39,497 bases of DNA from Burkholderiaceae bacterium (GCA_004299095.1 SCQQ01000048.1:1-39497), one strand, 5' to 3'. Counted from the first letter of the stretch, positions 7,450 to 16,571 are shown. Notes: a model not told the origin generated them from the sequence alone. A program made the numbers and translations.

Positions 7450-7884
7450 CTACTTGATCCGTGTCCAGGTCTGCGTGCGCCCAAACGGCCCGATGGAGCC
7501 GCGCACGTCAAGCTTCTGGCCGCCGTCCACTGGCGTCAGGCGCAGCGCATACGTGGTGCCGCTTTCCGGGTCGAGGATGCGGCCGTCTTCCCACATGTCC
7601 TTGCCTTCGACTTTTTTCGCGCCGCGAATGATTTCCAGACCGACCATGGGCTGGTCCTTGCGGTCATCGGTGCAACGCGTGCAGAGCTCCTTGGGATCGG
7701 CGCCCGGGCGCAGCAGGCGCTCGACGTGGCCCGTGAGCACGCCGCCCGCCTCGGCGATGACGATCTGCGCCTTGGGCGCGCCGGTCTTGTCATCGAAGCT
7801 TTCCCATGTGCCTACCGGACTCATTTGCGCCCAGGCCGGGGCACACGCCACGACACCCAGGAGCGCGATTGCCCAGCGTCGCAC
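7450..7884 (-). CDS. DUF2147-family exported protein
   Basis: A 144-residue protein with a Sec signal peptide (MRRWAIALLGVVACAPAWAQ, cleavage expected after AWA). The mature part opens with SPVGTWESFDDKTGAPKAQI and carries the paired cysteines in LCTRCTDD; it ends near FGRTQTWTRI. This is the DUF2147 pattern (G-x-W x5-8 G, C-x-x-C, W-x-R at the end), a periplasmic beta-barrel-like family of unknown function. The start is a GTG with AGAGGACAG in front. The gene lies 33 bases after the acyl-CoA dehydrogenase gene and may share its transcript. Confidence 0.85.
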   Translation of the reverse strand: MRRWAIALLGVVACAPAWAQMSPVGTWESFDDKTGAPKAQIVIAEAGGVLTGHVERLLRPGADPKELCTRCTDDRKDQPMVGLEIIRGAKKVEGKDMWEDGRILDPESGTTYALRLTPVDGGQKLDVRGSIGPFGRTQTWTRIK

Positions 7885-7917
7885 GGCTGTCCTCTGCCGC
7901 TCGAACGCGTTCCGGCC

Positions 7918-9714
7918 TTACGCCAGCGCCGCGTCGGTGCTGAGCAGATTGCCCACGCCCGAGCGCGCGGTAATCATCAGGCTCGCGGTTTCGGGGAACA
8001 GGCGTTCAAAGTAGAAACGCGCCGTTTGCAGCTTGGCCCGGTAAAAGCCGTCGTTGCTGCCGCCCGCGATTTTCTTCTGCGCCACGCTCGCCATGCGCAG
8101 GAAGAAATAGCCGAAAACCAGGTGGCCCGCCACGCGCAGGAAATCGCCGGCAGCGGCACCCACTTCATCCGGATCGGTCATGCCCTGATAGCCGATCTGC
8201 ATCGCGAATTCGTTGAATTTTTCCGCAAGGCTGGCGAGCGGCTTGACGAACTGCGCCAGGTTGCTGTTGGCGCTCGATTCCTTCAGCAGCGCCGCCACTT
8301 GGGCGCCGAACGCGCGCAATGCGGTGCCCTGGTCACCCAACACCTTGCGCCCGAGGAAATCCAGCGCCTGCACCGTGTTGGTGCCTTCGTAAATCATGTT
8401 GATGCGCGCGTCGCGCACGAACTGCTCCATGCCGTTTTCGTGGATGTAACCGTGGCCGCCGAACACCTGCATGCAGGCGTTGGTGGCGGTGAAGCCGTTA
8501 TCGGTCAGGAAGGCTTTCACGATAGGCGTGAGCAACGCCAACTGCGCCCCGCTTTCTTTCCGCACCGCTTCATCAGGATGATGCTCGGCCTGGTCCAGCA
8601 GCAGCGCGCAGTGGGCCGTGAGCGCGCGCCCGCCTTCGGCGTACGCCTTGGCGGTGAGCAGCATGCGGCGCACGTCGGGGTGCACGATGATCGGATCGGC
8701 TGGCTTGTCCGGTGCCTTCGGGCCCGACAGGCTGCGCATCTGCAACCGATCCTTGGCGTAGGCCAGCGCGTTCTGGAAAGCCACCTCCGTCAGGCCGAGC
8801 GACTGGTTGCCCACGCCCAGGCGTGCGCCGTTCATCATCACGAACATGGCCATCAAGCCCTTGTTGGGCTGACCCACCATCTGTCCTTCGGCGCCGTCCA
8901 GGCTCAACTGGCAGGTGGCGTTGCCGTGGATGCCCATCTTGTGCTCGATGGCGGTGCAGTAAATGGCGTTGCGCTCGCCCAGCGTTCCGTCGGCTTTCAC
9001 CTTGACCTTGGGCACGATGAACAGGCTGATGCCCTTGCTGCCCACCGGCGCGTCCGGCAGCCGCGCCAGCACCAGATGGATGATGTTGTCGGTGAAATCG
9101 TGTTCACCGGCGGAAATGAAAATCTTGCTGCCGGTGATCCGGTACGTGCCATCCGCCTGCGGCACGGCCTTGGTGCGCAGCAGCCCCAAGTCGGTGCCGC
9201 AATGCGGCTCGGTCAGGCACATGGTGCCGGCCCATTCGCCGCTGGTGATCTTGGGCAAGAACGTTTTCTTTTGCGCGTCGCTGCCGTGCGCCAGCAGCGC
9301 GGCATAGACGCCATGCGCGAGGCCGGGGTACATGGCCCAGGCCTGGTTGGCGCTGTTCATCATCTCGCTCACGCAGTTGCTCACCACCTGCGGCAGGCCC
9401 TGGCCGCCGAATTCAGGCTCGCAGGTCAGCGCCGGCCAGCCGCCTTCCACATATTGCGCATAGGCTTCCTTGAAGCCCTTGGGCGGCTTGACGGCATGCG
9501 TGGCGGGATCGAGCGTGCAGCCCTCGTCGTCGCCGCTCAGGTTGATCGGTTGCAGCACGCCGGCCGCGAACTTGCCGCCCTCTTCGATCACCGCGTCGAG
9601 GGTGTCGGCGTCCATGTCCGCAAAGCGCGGCATGGCCTTCAGGGCGTCGGTGACGTTCAAGACCTCATGCAGCACGAATTGCATGTCGCGCAACGGCGGG
9701 GTATAGCTGGGCAT
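7918..9714 (-). CDS. Acyl-CoA dehydrogenase, long (about 600 aa) type
   Basis: A 598-residue flavoprotein that oxidises an acyl-CoA at C2-C3. It has the extra N-terminal segment and the C-terminal domain (PF12806-like) of the DmdC/long acyl-CoA dehydrogenase group. Motifs include GTMCLTEPHCGTDLGLL and KIFISAGEHD for FAD and substrate binding, MGIHGNATC, and MIYEGTNTVQALDF, where the glutamate is the presumed base. The family is common in beta-oxidation and 3-methylmercaptopropionyl-CoA pathways; the substrate cannot be told from sequence. The ATG at 9714 has AGGAGA seven bases ahead; an in-frame ATG 75 bases earlier has no such site. A motif with repeated CTGAAA lies about 120-150 bases upstream. 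Confidence 0.92.
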   Translation of the reverse strand: MPSYTPPLRDMQFVLHEVLNVTDALKAMPRFADMDADTLDAVIEEGGKFAAGVLQPINLSGDDEGCTLDPATHAVKPPKGFKEAYAQYVEGGWPALTCEPEFGGQGLPQVVSNCVSEMMNSANQAWAMYPGLAHGVYAALLAHGSDAQKKTFLPKITSGEWAGTMCLTEPHCGTDLGLLRTKAVPQADGTYRITGSKIFISAGEHDFTDNIIHLVLARLPDAPVGSKGISLFIVPKVKVKADGTLGERNAIYCTAIEHKMGIHGNATCQLSLDGAEGQMVGQPNKGLMAMFVMMNGARLGVGNQSLGLTEVAFQNALAYAKDRLQMRSLSGPKAPDKPADPIIVHPDVRRMLLTAKAYAEGGRALTAHCALLLDQAEHHPDEAVRKESGAQLALLTPIVKAFLTDNGFTATNACMQVFGGHGYIHENGMEQFVRDARINMIYEGTNTVQALDFLGRKVLGDQGTALRAFGAQVAALLKESSANSNLAQFVKPLASLAEKFNEFAMQIGYQGMTDPDEVGAAAGDFLRVAGHLVFGYFFLRMASVAQKKIAGGSNDGFYRAKLQTARFYFERLFPETASLMITARSGVGNLLSTDAALA

Positions 9715-10130
9715 GGTGAATATCTCCTGGAAATTCGTTGGATCCGACGGACCGGCTGCGTCGCGCGAACTGGCATGGACCGCGCGCACGCTGGACAGTT
9801 GGCATCGTAATGTAAAGAACGCCGCCGGACGCTGAAACGACCCGTGCTGAAACGGTCACTTTCAGTCGTCGCATCAATCGGGGGTCGGAATACGAAAACG
9901 CCATGCGACTCATGGCGCCAAAGGCGCGATCGATTCGGCCATGGGCGCGAATCGCTGTCTCGCAACACATCAATTACGTGGCCATTTCCGGGATTTTTCT
10001 TGAGCCCAATCTCAGTCCACGCTGCAGGTGCCATGTCGGGAGCATGGTGCGCAGGACAAGATTTCGTTCGACGTCGCCCGTCCCTTGTGGTGAAATGGCG
10101 CGCCCCATTTCGGGTGCTTTCTGGGAGTGA
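9715..10130. other. Divergent intergenic region between acyl-CoA dehydrogenase and PsiF genes
   Basis: These 416 bases carry no recognisable gene. They contain the CTGAAA repeat/inverted-repeat cluster (9832-9865), a GCCATG/CATGGC hairpin near 9900-9916 and a CGATTCG/CGAATCG inverted repeat (9931-9954). Two divergent promoters are expected here, but no -35/-10 pair is clear enough to place. Confidence 0.6.
9832..9865. promoter_or_regulatory. Putative operator: CTGAAA direct and inverted repeats
   Basis: CTGAAAC occurs at 9832 and again at 9847, and TTTCAG (its inverse) at 9860-9865. The second and third form an inverted repeat with a 7-base spacer. It lies 118-151 bases upstream of the acyl-CoA dehydrogenase start. 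This could be a TetR-type fatty-acid regulator site, but I cannot match it to a known consensus. Confidence 0.3.
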
Positions 10131-10133
10131 ATG

Positions 10134-10418
10134 ATGATCCGTCAATTCCTGGTTCTCGCCGCCGCGGCACTGGTGATGTCCGGACCCGCCTGGGCCGCCA
10201 ACTCGCAGCAAGAAGTGATGAAGTCGTGCAATGCGCAAGCCGCCGGCAAGAAGGGCGACGAGCGCAAGGCCTTCATGAGCGCCTGCCTCAAGGGCGAGAC
10301 CCCGGCGCCCGCCAAGGCCATGACGCAGCAGGAAAAAATGAAGGCCTGCAACAAGGAAGCCACCGGCAAGAAAGGCGACGCGCGCAAAGCGTTCATGAGC
10401 GAGTGCCTGAAGAAATAG
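10134..10418 (+). CDS. PsiF-repeat exported protein
   Basis: About 94 residues: a signal peptide (IRQFLVLAAAALVMSGPAWA), then two tandem PsiF repeats with the pattern MKxCNxxAxxKKGDxRKAFMSxCLK. Each repeat has a cysteine near each end, so two disulfides are possible. They are joined by a short Pro/Ala linker (GETPAPAKA). The E. coli founding member is induced by phosphate starvation; its role is unknown, and I could not find a convincing Pho box here. Two adjacent ATGs (10131 and 10134) follow TGGGAGTGA; the second has the better spacing. The protein is small, basic and probably periplasmic. Confidence 0.9.
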   Translation: MIRQFLVLAAAALVMSGPAWAANSQQEVMKSCNAQAAGKKGDERKAFMSACLKGETPAPAKAMTQQEKMKACNKEATGKKGDARKAFMSECLKK

Positions 10419-10498
10419 CGCGGCCATCTGCCCTGCCGTACGGCGCAACGGATTGCCGGGCAGCCAGACGGGGCGCGCTGACCAGATGAACCCGCGCC

Positions 10499-11257
10499 CT
10501 ATCCGCGGCCGACGAACGGCATCTTGGTCGCCATGACCGTGTGGAACAGCACGTTGGCGTCGAGCGGCAGGTTTGCCATGTAGAGCACCGATTGCCCGAC
10601 GATGCCGACGTCCATGCGCGGCTCGACCGCGGTGTGTCCGCTGGCCTGCAGGATGCCGGCTGCCATCGGCGCGGTCATTTCAGTGGCGGCATTGCCGATG
10701 TCGATTTGACCCACGGCGATGTCGTACTTGCGGCCATCCAGCGACGCCGCACGCGTGAGGCCCGTCACGCCATGCTTGGTCGCGGTGTACGGCGCCGAAT
10801 TCGGACGCGGCGCATGCGCCGAAATCGAACCGTTGTTGATGATGCGGCCGCCCTGCGGGCTTTGTGCCTTCATGACGCGGAACGCTTCACGCAGGCACAG
10901 GAACATGCCGGTCAGGTTCACGTCGACCACGCGCTGCCACTGGGCCAGCGTGAGGTCTTCGAGCGGAACGGCCGGCGCACCGCTGCCGGCATTGTTGAAC
11001 AGCACGTCCACGCGGCCAAAACGCTCGACACAGTGCCTGAACAGTTGCGCCACCGACTGCTCGTCCGTCACGTCGGCCGGCGCCGCCAGCGCCCGCTCCC
11101 CGGCCCCGGACTCCGCCACGACCCGCTGCAGTGGTTCCGCGCGGCGCCCCGCCAGTGCCACGCGGTAGCCGGCCTGCAGCAGGGCCAGCGCCGCGGCGCG
11201 CCCGATGCCGGTGCCCGCACCGGTGACGATGGCAACTTTGGAATCCGATGGTGGCAT
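10499..11257 (-). CDS. Short-chain dehydrogenase/reductase (SDR)
   Basis: A 252-residue classical SDR. Visible features are the NAD(P) site TGAGTGIG (residues 12-19), NNAG, a catalytic Ser in NNGSISA, and Y-T-A-T-K as the YxxxK motif. The C-terminal part is [16 protein letters not shown]. The substrate cannot be read from the sequence. The ATG is preceded by GGAGCGCGTC. It lies 123 bases downstream of argB on the same strand, and may be independently transcribed. Confidence 0.88.
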   Translation of the reverse strand: MPPSDSKVAIVTGAGTGIGRAAALALLQAGYRVALAGRRAEPLQRVVAESGAGERALAAPADVTDEQSVAQLFRHCVERFGRVDVLFNNAGSGAPAVPLEDLTLAQWQRVVDVNLTGMFLCLREAFRVMKAQSPQGGRIINNGSISAHAPRPNSAPYTATKHGVTGLTRAASLDGRKYDIAVGQIDIGNAATEMTAPMAAGILQASGHTAVEPRMDVGIVGQSVLYMANLPLDANVLFHTVMATKMPFVGRG

Positions 11258-11380
11258 GACGCGCTCCGGTTGCAGGGTTCGAGCGCACCAGTTTAATCAG
11301 GCCGATGGGATGCTCCACGAACGCGAGAGCGCGAGCGGTCGCCGGTTCAACGCGGCACCCGCGCTGCCATCAAGCGGGCG

Positions 11381-12274
11381 TCACGGTTCGCGGATCATGG
11401 TGCCGAAGGCCTGGTCGGTCAGGACTTCCAGCAGCATCGAGTGCGCCACGCGCCCGTCGATGATGTGCACCGCGCCGACGCCGCTCTTGACGGCATCGAG
11501 CGCGCCCGAAAGCTTGGGCAGCATGCCGCCCGAAATGGTGCCGTCGGCCACCAGCGCGTCGATCTGCCGCGGCGTGAGCTCGGTGAGCAACTGGCCGTTC
11601 TTGTCGAGCACGCCCGGAATGTTGGTGAGCACCAGCAGCTTTTCGGTTTGCAGCACGCCAGCCAGCTTGGCCGCCACCACGTCGGCGTTGATGTTGTAGC
11701 TCTCGTTTTCTTCGCCGAAGCCGATCGGGCTCACCACCGGAATGAACTGGTCGTCCTGCAGCGCCGACACCACCGCCGGATCGATGCGCACGATCTCGCC
11801 CACCTGACCCACGTCGTGCTCGACGGTGGGGTCTTTCACGTCCACCATGCGCAGCTTGCGCGCGCGGATCAGGCCACCGTCGCGCCCCGTCAGGCCCACG
11901 GCCTTGCCACCGGCCTGGTTGATCAGGCCGACGATGTCCTGCTGCACTTCGCCGCCCAGCACCCACTCGACCACTTCCATGGTTTCGGCGTCGGTCACGC
12001 GCATGCCCTGGACGAACTCGGCCTTCTTGCCGATGCGCCCCAGCGCCGCCTCGATTTGCGGGCCGCCGCCGTGCACCACCACCGGATTGATGCCGACCAG
12101 CTTCAGCAGCACGACGTCTTCGGCAAACGCCTGCTGCAGCTTCGGGTCGGTCATCGCGTTGCCGCCGTACTTGATGACCATCGTCTTGCCGTGGTACTCG
12201 CGGATGTAGGGCAGCGCCTCGGCCAGGATTTGCGCCTTGTCGCGCGGCAGGAGCGTGGGCAGATCAGGATTCAT
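11381..12274 (-). CDS. argB: Acetylglutamate kinase
   Basis: A 297-residue cytosolic kinase of arginine synthesis that phosphorylates N-acetylglutamate. It shows the ATP/phosphate loop KYGGNAM, the substrate loop [12 protein letters not shown], the [11 protein letters not shown] segment and the C-terminal arginine-sensing region ([19 protein letters not shown]). The N-terminal helix typical of arginine-inhibited hexameric enzymes is present, so feedback inhibition by arginine is likely. No other arg genes are adjacent. A copy of the dispersed repeat lies between it and ahpF. Confidence 0.96.
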   Translation of the reverse strand: MNPDLPTLLPRDKAQILAEALPYIREYHGKTMVIKYGGNAMTDPKLQQAFAEDVVLLKLVGINPVVVHGGGPQIEAALGRIGKKAEFVQGMRVTDAETMEVVEWVLGGEVQQDIVGLINQAGGKAVGLTGRDGGLIRARKLRMVDVKDPTVEHDVGQVGEIVRIDPAVVSALQDDQFIPVVSPIGFGEENESYNINADVVAAKLAGVLQTEKLLVLTNIPGVLDKNGQLLTELTPRQIDALVADGTISGGMLPKLSGALDAVKSGVGAVHIIDGRVAHSMLLEVLTDQAFGTMIREP

Positions 12275-12338
12275 GGCAGGTAACGAAGTGACCGGAAATG
12301 AAATCGCGCGATATTAACGCGCAACCACGGCGAGAAGA

Positions 12339-12445
12339 ATGACGAAATGACGTCGCCCGCGGCGTCAATGACGGCGCTCGTGCGCCATGACCCGCATCCG
12401 TCGTGCCGCACGAGCCGCGTCATCGACACGCGGCGAAGTCATCGA
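12339..12445. repeat. Dispersed intergenic repeat, copy A
   Basis: A 107-base element between ahpF and argB. It has a core of GACGGCGCTCG-x-GCGCCA, GCATCCG, AGCCGCGTCATCGA and a final GTCATCG. Copy B at 14143-14249 has the same length and about 80 percent identity over the last 78 bases (hand alignment). It is rich in TGAC/GTCA words in short palindromes and is not part of any gene. Confidence 0.7.
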
Positions 12446-12494
12446 CCGGTTGGGCTGGCCACGGCAATCACCGCATCCGGACCGGGAACGGCGA

Positions 12495-14096
12495 TCAAAC
12501 CATCGCGGCCTCTTCACGTTGATGGGCCATGTGCGGCATCGGCGTGCGGATCAGGTAGTCGAAGGCGCTGAGCGCCGCCGTGGCGCCGGCGCCGGCGGCC
12601 ACCACGATCTGCTTGTACGGCACGGTGGTGCAGTCGCCGGCGGCAAACACGCCGGGCACGTTGGTCTCGCCCCGGGCGTTGACCTCGATCTCGCCAAACT
12701 TGCTGCGTGCCACCGTGCTGCCCAGCCACTCGGTGTTGGGCACTAGGCCGATCTGCACGAACACGCCTTCGAGGTCGACCCTGGCATCGGTGCCGTCGCC
12801 GCGATGCTTGAAGCGCAGGCCGCTCACCTTGCCGCCGTCGCCGGTGATCTCGGTGGTCTGCGCGTTGGTGTGAATAGTGACGTTGGGCAGGCTTTTCAAC
12901 TTTTTGATCAGCACGGCGTCGGCCTTCATCTCGGGCAGGAATTCGAGCACGGTAACGTGGTTGACCACGCCGGCCAAGTCGATTGCGGCCTCGACGCCCG
13001 AGTTGCCGCCGCCGATCACCGCCACGTCTTTGCCCTTGAACAGCGGCCCGTCGCAGCTCGGGCAGTAGGCCACGCCCTTGGTGCGGTATTCGTCTTCGCC
13101 GGGCACGCCGACATTGCGCCAGCGCGCACCGGTAGCCAGGATGACGCTGCGGCTGTGCAGCGTGCCGCCGTTGCCCAGCTTGACGGTGATGAGGCCGCCC
13201 GGCTGCGCGGCGGGCACCAGCTCGGCCACGCTTTGCGCGGTGATCAAGTCGACCCCGTAGTCGCGCACGTGCCGCTCCAGCGCGCTGGCGTATTCGGGGC
13301 CGGTGGTGTGCGAGATGCCGGGGTAGTTGGCGATATCCAGCGTGTCGTTCACCTGGCCACCGAAACGCTCGGAGACGATGCCGGTGCGGATGCCCTTGCG
13401 TGCCGCGTAGATGGCCGCGGCCGCGCCAGCCGGGCCACCGCCGACGACGAGCACTTCGAACGGGTCCTTGGCCGACAGCTTTTGCGCGTCGCGCCGGGCG
13501 GCGCCGGTGTCCACCTTTTGCAGGATTTCCTCCAGCGTGATGCGGCCGCTGTGAAACAGTTGGCCGCCCTGGAACACGGTGGGCACGCCCATGATGTCGC
13601 GCGCCTTGATTTCGCCCTGGAACAGGCCGCCGTCGATGATGGTGGTCTTGACGCGCGGGTTGTGGATGCTCATGAGCGAGAGCGCCTGCACCACGTCCGG
13701 GCAGTTGTGGCAGGACAGGCTCATGTAGACCTCGAAGTCGAGGTCAGTGTCCAGCGCCTTGATCTGCTCGATCACCTCGGGCTCGACCTTGGGCGGGTGC
13801 CCGCCGGTCCATAGCAGCGCCAGGATGAGCGAGGTGAACTCGTGCCCCAAGGGAATGGCGGCAAACCTCAATTGCGTGCCGCTGCCGGGGCGCGCCAGCG
13901 TGAACGACGGCACGCGCGTATCCCGGCCGTCGGTGCGCAGGGCGATCTTGTCGGCGCGGATGGCAGCGATTTCTTCCAGCAATTCGCGCAGCTCGGTTGA
14001 TTTGGCGTCAGCGTCCAAAGTGGCGACTATCTCGAACGGTTCTTGCACGCGCTCCAGATAGGCGGCGAGTTGTTGCTTGATGTCAGGGTCCAACAT
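12495..14096 (-). CDS. ahpF: Alkyl hydroperoxide reductase subunit F
   Basis: A 533-residue NADH:peroxiredoxin oxidoreductase that recycles AhpC. The N-terminal double thioredoxin-like domain carries the redox pair SCHNCPD. The FAD domain begins with [12 protein letters not shown], the NAD domain has [12 protein letters not shown], and the catalytic disulfide is CPSCDGPLF (usually CPHCDGPLF). A C-terminal AAGDCT motif completes FAD binding. The ATG has AAGGAG in front. It is downstream of ahpC on the same strand with a 183-base gap that holds a repeat copy, so co-transcription is likely but interrupted by a structured spacer. Confidence 0.97.
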   Translation of the reverse strand: MLDPDIKQQLAAYLERVQEPFEIVATLDADAKSTELRELLEEIAAIRADKIALRTDGRDTRVPSFTLARPGSGTQLRFAAIPLGHEFTSLILALLWTGGHPPKVEPEVIEQIKALDTDLDFEVYMSLSCHNCPDVVQALSLMSIHNPRVKTTIIDGGLFQGEIKARDIMGVPTVFQGGQLFHSGRITLEEILQKVDTGAARRDAQKLSAKDPFEVLVVGGGPAGAAAAIYAARKGIRTGIVSERFGGQVNDTLDIANYPGISHTTGPEYASALERHVRDYGVDLITAQSVAELVPAAQPGGLITVKLGNGGTLHSRSVILATGARWRNVGVPGEDEYRTKGVAYCPSCDGPLFKGKDVAVIGGGNSGVEAAIDLAGVVNHVTVLEFLPEMKADAVLIKKLKSLPNVTIHTNAQTTEITGDGGKVSGLRFKHRGDGTDARVDLEGVFVQIGLVPNTEWLGSTVARSKFGEIEVNARGETNVPGVFAAGDCTTVPYKQIVVAAGAGATAALSAFDYLIRTPMPHMAHQREEAAMV

Positions 14097-14142
14097 GCTG
14101 GCTCCTTCAGTAGGTTGTGGCCCGCTTCGCGCGGTGCCGAAG

Positions 14143-14249
14143 ATGACGAACGGGTTTCACCCGCGACCTCGACGACGGCGCTCGCGCGCCACGACCGGCA
14201 TCCGGTCATGCGGCTCCAGCCGCGTCATCGATGCGAAACGAGGTCATCG
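14143..14249. repeat. Dispersed intergenic repeat, copy B
   Basis: A 107-base element between ahpC and ahpF, in the same orientation as copies A and C. It contains the shared blocks GACGGCGCTCG, GGCATCCGG, AGCCGCGTCATCGA and a final GAGGTCATCG. It is followed by GGCGCCTGGCGCC, a further palindrome. It could affect the relative levels of AhpC and AhpF by forming an mRNA structure; this is inference. Confidence 0.7.
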
Positions 14250-14279
14250 CGGCGCCTGGCGCCGCGCGTCATGCAACCG

Positions 14280-14849
14280 TCAAATCTTCCCCACCAGGTC
14301 GATCGAAGGCTTCAGCGTCTTCTCGCCTTCCTTCCACTTGGCAGGGCAGACCTCATCGGGATGCTCGGCGGTGTACTTGGCGGCCTTCAGCTTGCGCAGC
14401 GTCTCGCTGACGTCGCGGGCGATTTCGTTGGAGTGCACTTCCATCGTCTTGATGGTGCCGCTGGGGTCGATCACGAACGTGCCGCGCAGCGCCAAGCCCT
14501 CTTCTTCGATGTGCACGCCGAAGTTGTGGGTCATCTGGTGCGTGGGGTCGCCCACCAGGAAGAATTTGGCCTTGCCCACGGCGTCCGACGTTTCGTGCCA
14601 GACCTTGTGGCTGAAGTGCGTGTCGGTGGTCACGACGAACACTTCGGCGCCCAGCTTCTGGAACTCGGCGTAGTGCTCGGCCGCGTCCTCGATCTCGGTC
14701 GGGCAGTTGAAAGTGAAGGCGGCGGGCATAAAGATGACCACGGACCAGTTCTTGCCGTTGCTGAAGTGGTTCTCGGTGACTTCCTCGAACTTGCCGTTGC
14801 GGAACGCCTGCGCCTTGAAAGGCTGGACTTGGGTGTTGATCAGCGACAT
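14280..14849 (-). CDS. ahpC: Alkyl hydroperoxide reductase subunit C (peroxiredoxin)
   Basis: A 189-residue typical 2-Cys peroxiredoxin that reduces H2O2 and organic hydroperoxides. The peroxidatic cysteine is in FTFNCPTEIED (V replaced by N beside the usual FTFVCPTE) and the resolving cysteine is in DEVCPAKW near the C terminus. The start at 14849 gives the normal MSLINTQVQPF N terminus and is preceded by AAAGGA; a longer in-frame reading to 14906 is not supported. An OxyR-like site lies 69-105 bases upstream, and ahpF follows. Confidence 0.97.
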   Translation of the reverse strand: MSLINTQVQPFKAQAFRNGKFEEVTENHFSNGKNWSVVIFMPAAFTFNCPTEIEDAAEHYAEFQKLGAEVFVVTTDTHFSHKVWHETSDAVGKAKFFLVGDPTHQMTHNFGVHIEEEGLALRGTFVIDPSGTIKTMEVHSNEIARDVSETLRKLKAAKYTAEHPDEVCPAKWKEGEKTLKPSIDLVGKI

Positions 14850-15177
14850 GAAAAATCCTTTGAAAGGGTTGAAAAACAGATGTGCAAGAGAGGTCGGGGC
14901 GCCCAAGCCAAATACAAATCGTTCTTATCTATGGGCCTGACAGACGCGGTCTATCGACCGGATGCACCGGGCGCGCCGACGGTGGCGCTGGCCCCGGCAG
15001 TCGGCTCAGGGCAATAACGGAGACAAATTCGGAACCCGCCACGCCCAAGTGCGCAAGCGACCCTCCCGCCGCCCGCGATTTCGCTTGCAGTGCGGCGCCC
15101 CGGGCACAATAATCGCCAACGCTTGACGGCCGCGAACTTGCACGACGCCAAGACAACAACGGAGGCAATGAATCGAT
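14850..15177. other. Divergent promoter region of ahpC and the MFS gene
   Basis: A 328-base non-coding stretch with no gene. It holds the OxyR-like site (14918-14954). The MFS gene is preceded by GGAGG near 15162. I see no other strong repeat or hairpin. Confidence 0.6.
14918..14954. promoter_or_regulatory. OxyR binding site upstream of ahpC
   Basis: The OxyR consensus ATAG-N7-CTAT-N7-ATAG-N7-CTAT is matched over 37 bases as ATCG-N7-CTAT-N7-ACAG-N7-CTAT. Both CTAT words are exact and exactly 22 bases apart, each ATAG has three of four bases, and the inner T and A of the first half are also present. Peroxide-responsive control of ahpC is expected from family knowledge. Confidence 0.7.
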
Positions 15178-16536
15178 ATGGCCACGACAACGACAACCGA
15201 TGAGAGCGGTATCCGCGCTCGCGTCATGCACAAGATGGCATGGCGACTGATGCCTTTCCTCGGCTTTCTTTACTTCATCAATTACCTGGATCGCACCAAC
15301 ATCGGTTTCGCCGCGCCGCACGGCATGAACGAGGCGCTGGGCTTCACGCAGGCGGCGTTCGGCCTCGCATCCGGGTTGTTCTTCATCGGCTACCTGGTTC
15401 TGGAAGTGCCGTCCAATCTAGCGCTGCACAAGTTCGGCGCGCGCCGCTGGATCGCCCGCATCATGGTGACCTGGGGCATCGTGGCATCGCTGATGGCGTT
15501 TGCGCACACGGCAGGCACGATGTATCTGCTGCGATTCCTGCTCGGTATCGCCGAAGCCGGTTTCTTCCCCGGCATCATCTTTTACCTGACGTTCTGGTAT
15601 CCGCGGGAAGCGCGCGGCAAGGCCGTGGCGCTCTTCATGCTGGCGGTGCCCATTTCGGCCGTGATCGGTGCGCCGCTCTCGGGTTGGCTGATTTCCGCCG
15701 GCCACCAGATCCTCTTCGGCTTGGACGGCTGGCGCTTCATGTTCCTGGTCGAAGGCGTGCCGGCCATCGTGGTCGGCGTCATGTGCTGGTTCTACCTGAC
15801 CGACCGGCCGGAAGATGCCAAGTGGCTGGCGCCGGACGAACGCACGTGGCTGGCCAACCACATGAACGCGGAACACGCACAGACCGAAAAGCAATACCGC
15901 TATACGCTGCGCGAGGCGCTCACCAAGCCGCGCATCCTGGCGCTGTGCTTCGTTTATTTCGGCATCGTCTACGGCCTTTACGCGGTGTCGTTCTTCCTGC
16001 CCACCATCATTGCGGGCTTCAAGCAAACCTTCCACACCAACTTCACGGTGTTGCAGCAAGGTTTCATCGTGGCCATTCCGTTCTTTTTCGGCGCCATCGC
16101 GATGTACTACAACGGCAAGCACAGTGACGCCACCGGCGAACGCGTCTGGCACGTGGCACTGGCCAGCATCATCGGCGGCATCGCCGTTCCGATTGCGCTC
16201 TACCTGCAGTCACCCTACACCGCCATGGCGGCACTCACGATCTGCGTGATGGGCGTCTGCGCCGCGCTGCCGACGTTCTGGTCGCTGCCGACGGCCTTTC
16301 TGACCGGCGCCGCAGCCGCTGGCGGCATCGCACTGATCAATTCGCTGGGCAACTTGGCGGGCTTCGCCGCGCCCTACATCACCGGCTGGCTCACCGATCT
16401 GACGGGCACCGAAAAAGCCGGCCTGTGGGTGGTCGGCTTGATGATGGTGGCTGCGGGGATCGTCGCGATCGCGCTCAAAGCCACACCGGAACCGGAAAGC
16501 GCAGGAGCGGCAAAAGCCTCAGTGCAGCGCGCCTGA
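15178..16536 (+). CDS. MFS transporter, anion:cation symporter (ACS) family
   Basis: A 452-residue inner-membrane protein with about 12 hydrophobic segments. Diagnostic ACS features are YFINYLDRTNIGFAA in helix 1, the loop LHKFGARRWIARIM after helix 2, and GIAEAGFFPGIIFYLTFWYP in helix 4. The family moves organic anions such as hexuronates, phthalate, tartrate or hydroxyphenylacetate with H+. The substrate here is unknown; the catabolic genes about 8 kb away do not prove a link. GGAGG precedes the ATG by about 12 bases. It is convergent with livF. Confidence 0.9.
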   Translation: MATTTTTDESGIRARVMHKMAWRLMPFLGFLYFINYLDRTNIGFAAPHGMNEALGFTQAAFGLASGLFFIGYLVLEVPSNLALHKFGARRWIARIMVTWGIVASLMAFAHTAGTMYLLRFLLGIAEAGFFPGIIFYLTFWYPREARGKAVALFMLAVPISAVIGAPLSGWLISAGHQILFGLDGWRFMFLVEGVPAIVVGVMCWFYLTDRPEDAKWLAPDERTWLANHMNAEHAQTEKQYRYTLREALTKPRILALCFVYFGIVYGLYAVSFFLPTIIAGFKQTFHTNFTVLQQGFIVAIPFFFGAIAMYYNGKHSDATGERVWHVALASIIGGIAVPIALYLQSPYTAMAALTICVMGVCAALPTFWSLPTAFLTGAAAAGGIALINSLGNLAGFAAPYITGWLTDLTGTEKAGLWVVGLMMVAAGIVAIALKATPEPESAGAAKASVQRA

Positions 16537-16542
16537 AACGCA

Positions 16543-16571
16543 GATCTGGCCGCGCGCAGGCCGGCCAGATC
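16543..16571. terminator. Hairpin between convergent MFS and livF genes
   Basis: GATCTGGCC and GGCCAGATC form a perfect 9-bp stem with an 11-base loop, extended by CGCA/TGCG after a small bulge. It lies 7 bases after the MFS stop and 37 bases past livF on the other strand. No T-run is present, so this is a terminator-like structure only. Confidence 0.45.

Noticed and set aside
7327-9810. An 827-codon plus-strand frame opposite the acyl-CoA dehydrogenase gene
   Set aside because: Antisense to the clear acyl-CoA dehydrogenase and DUF2147 genes; no motif seen.
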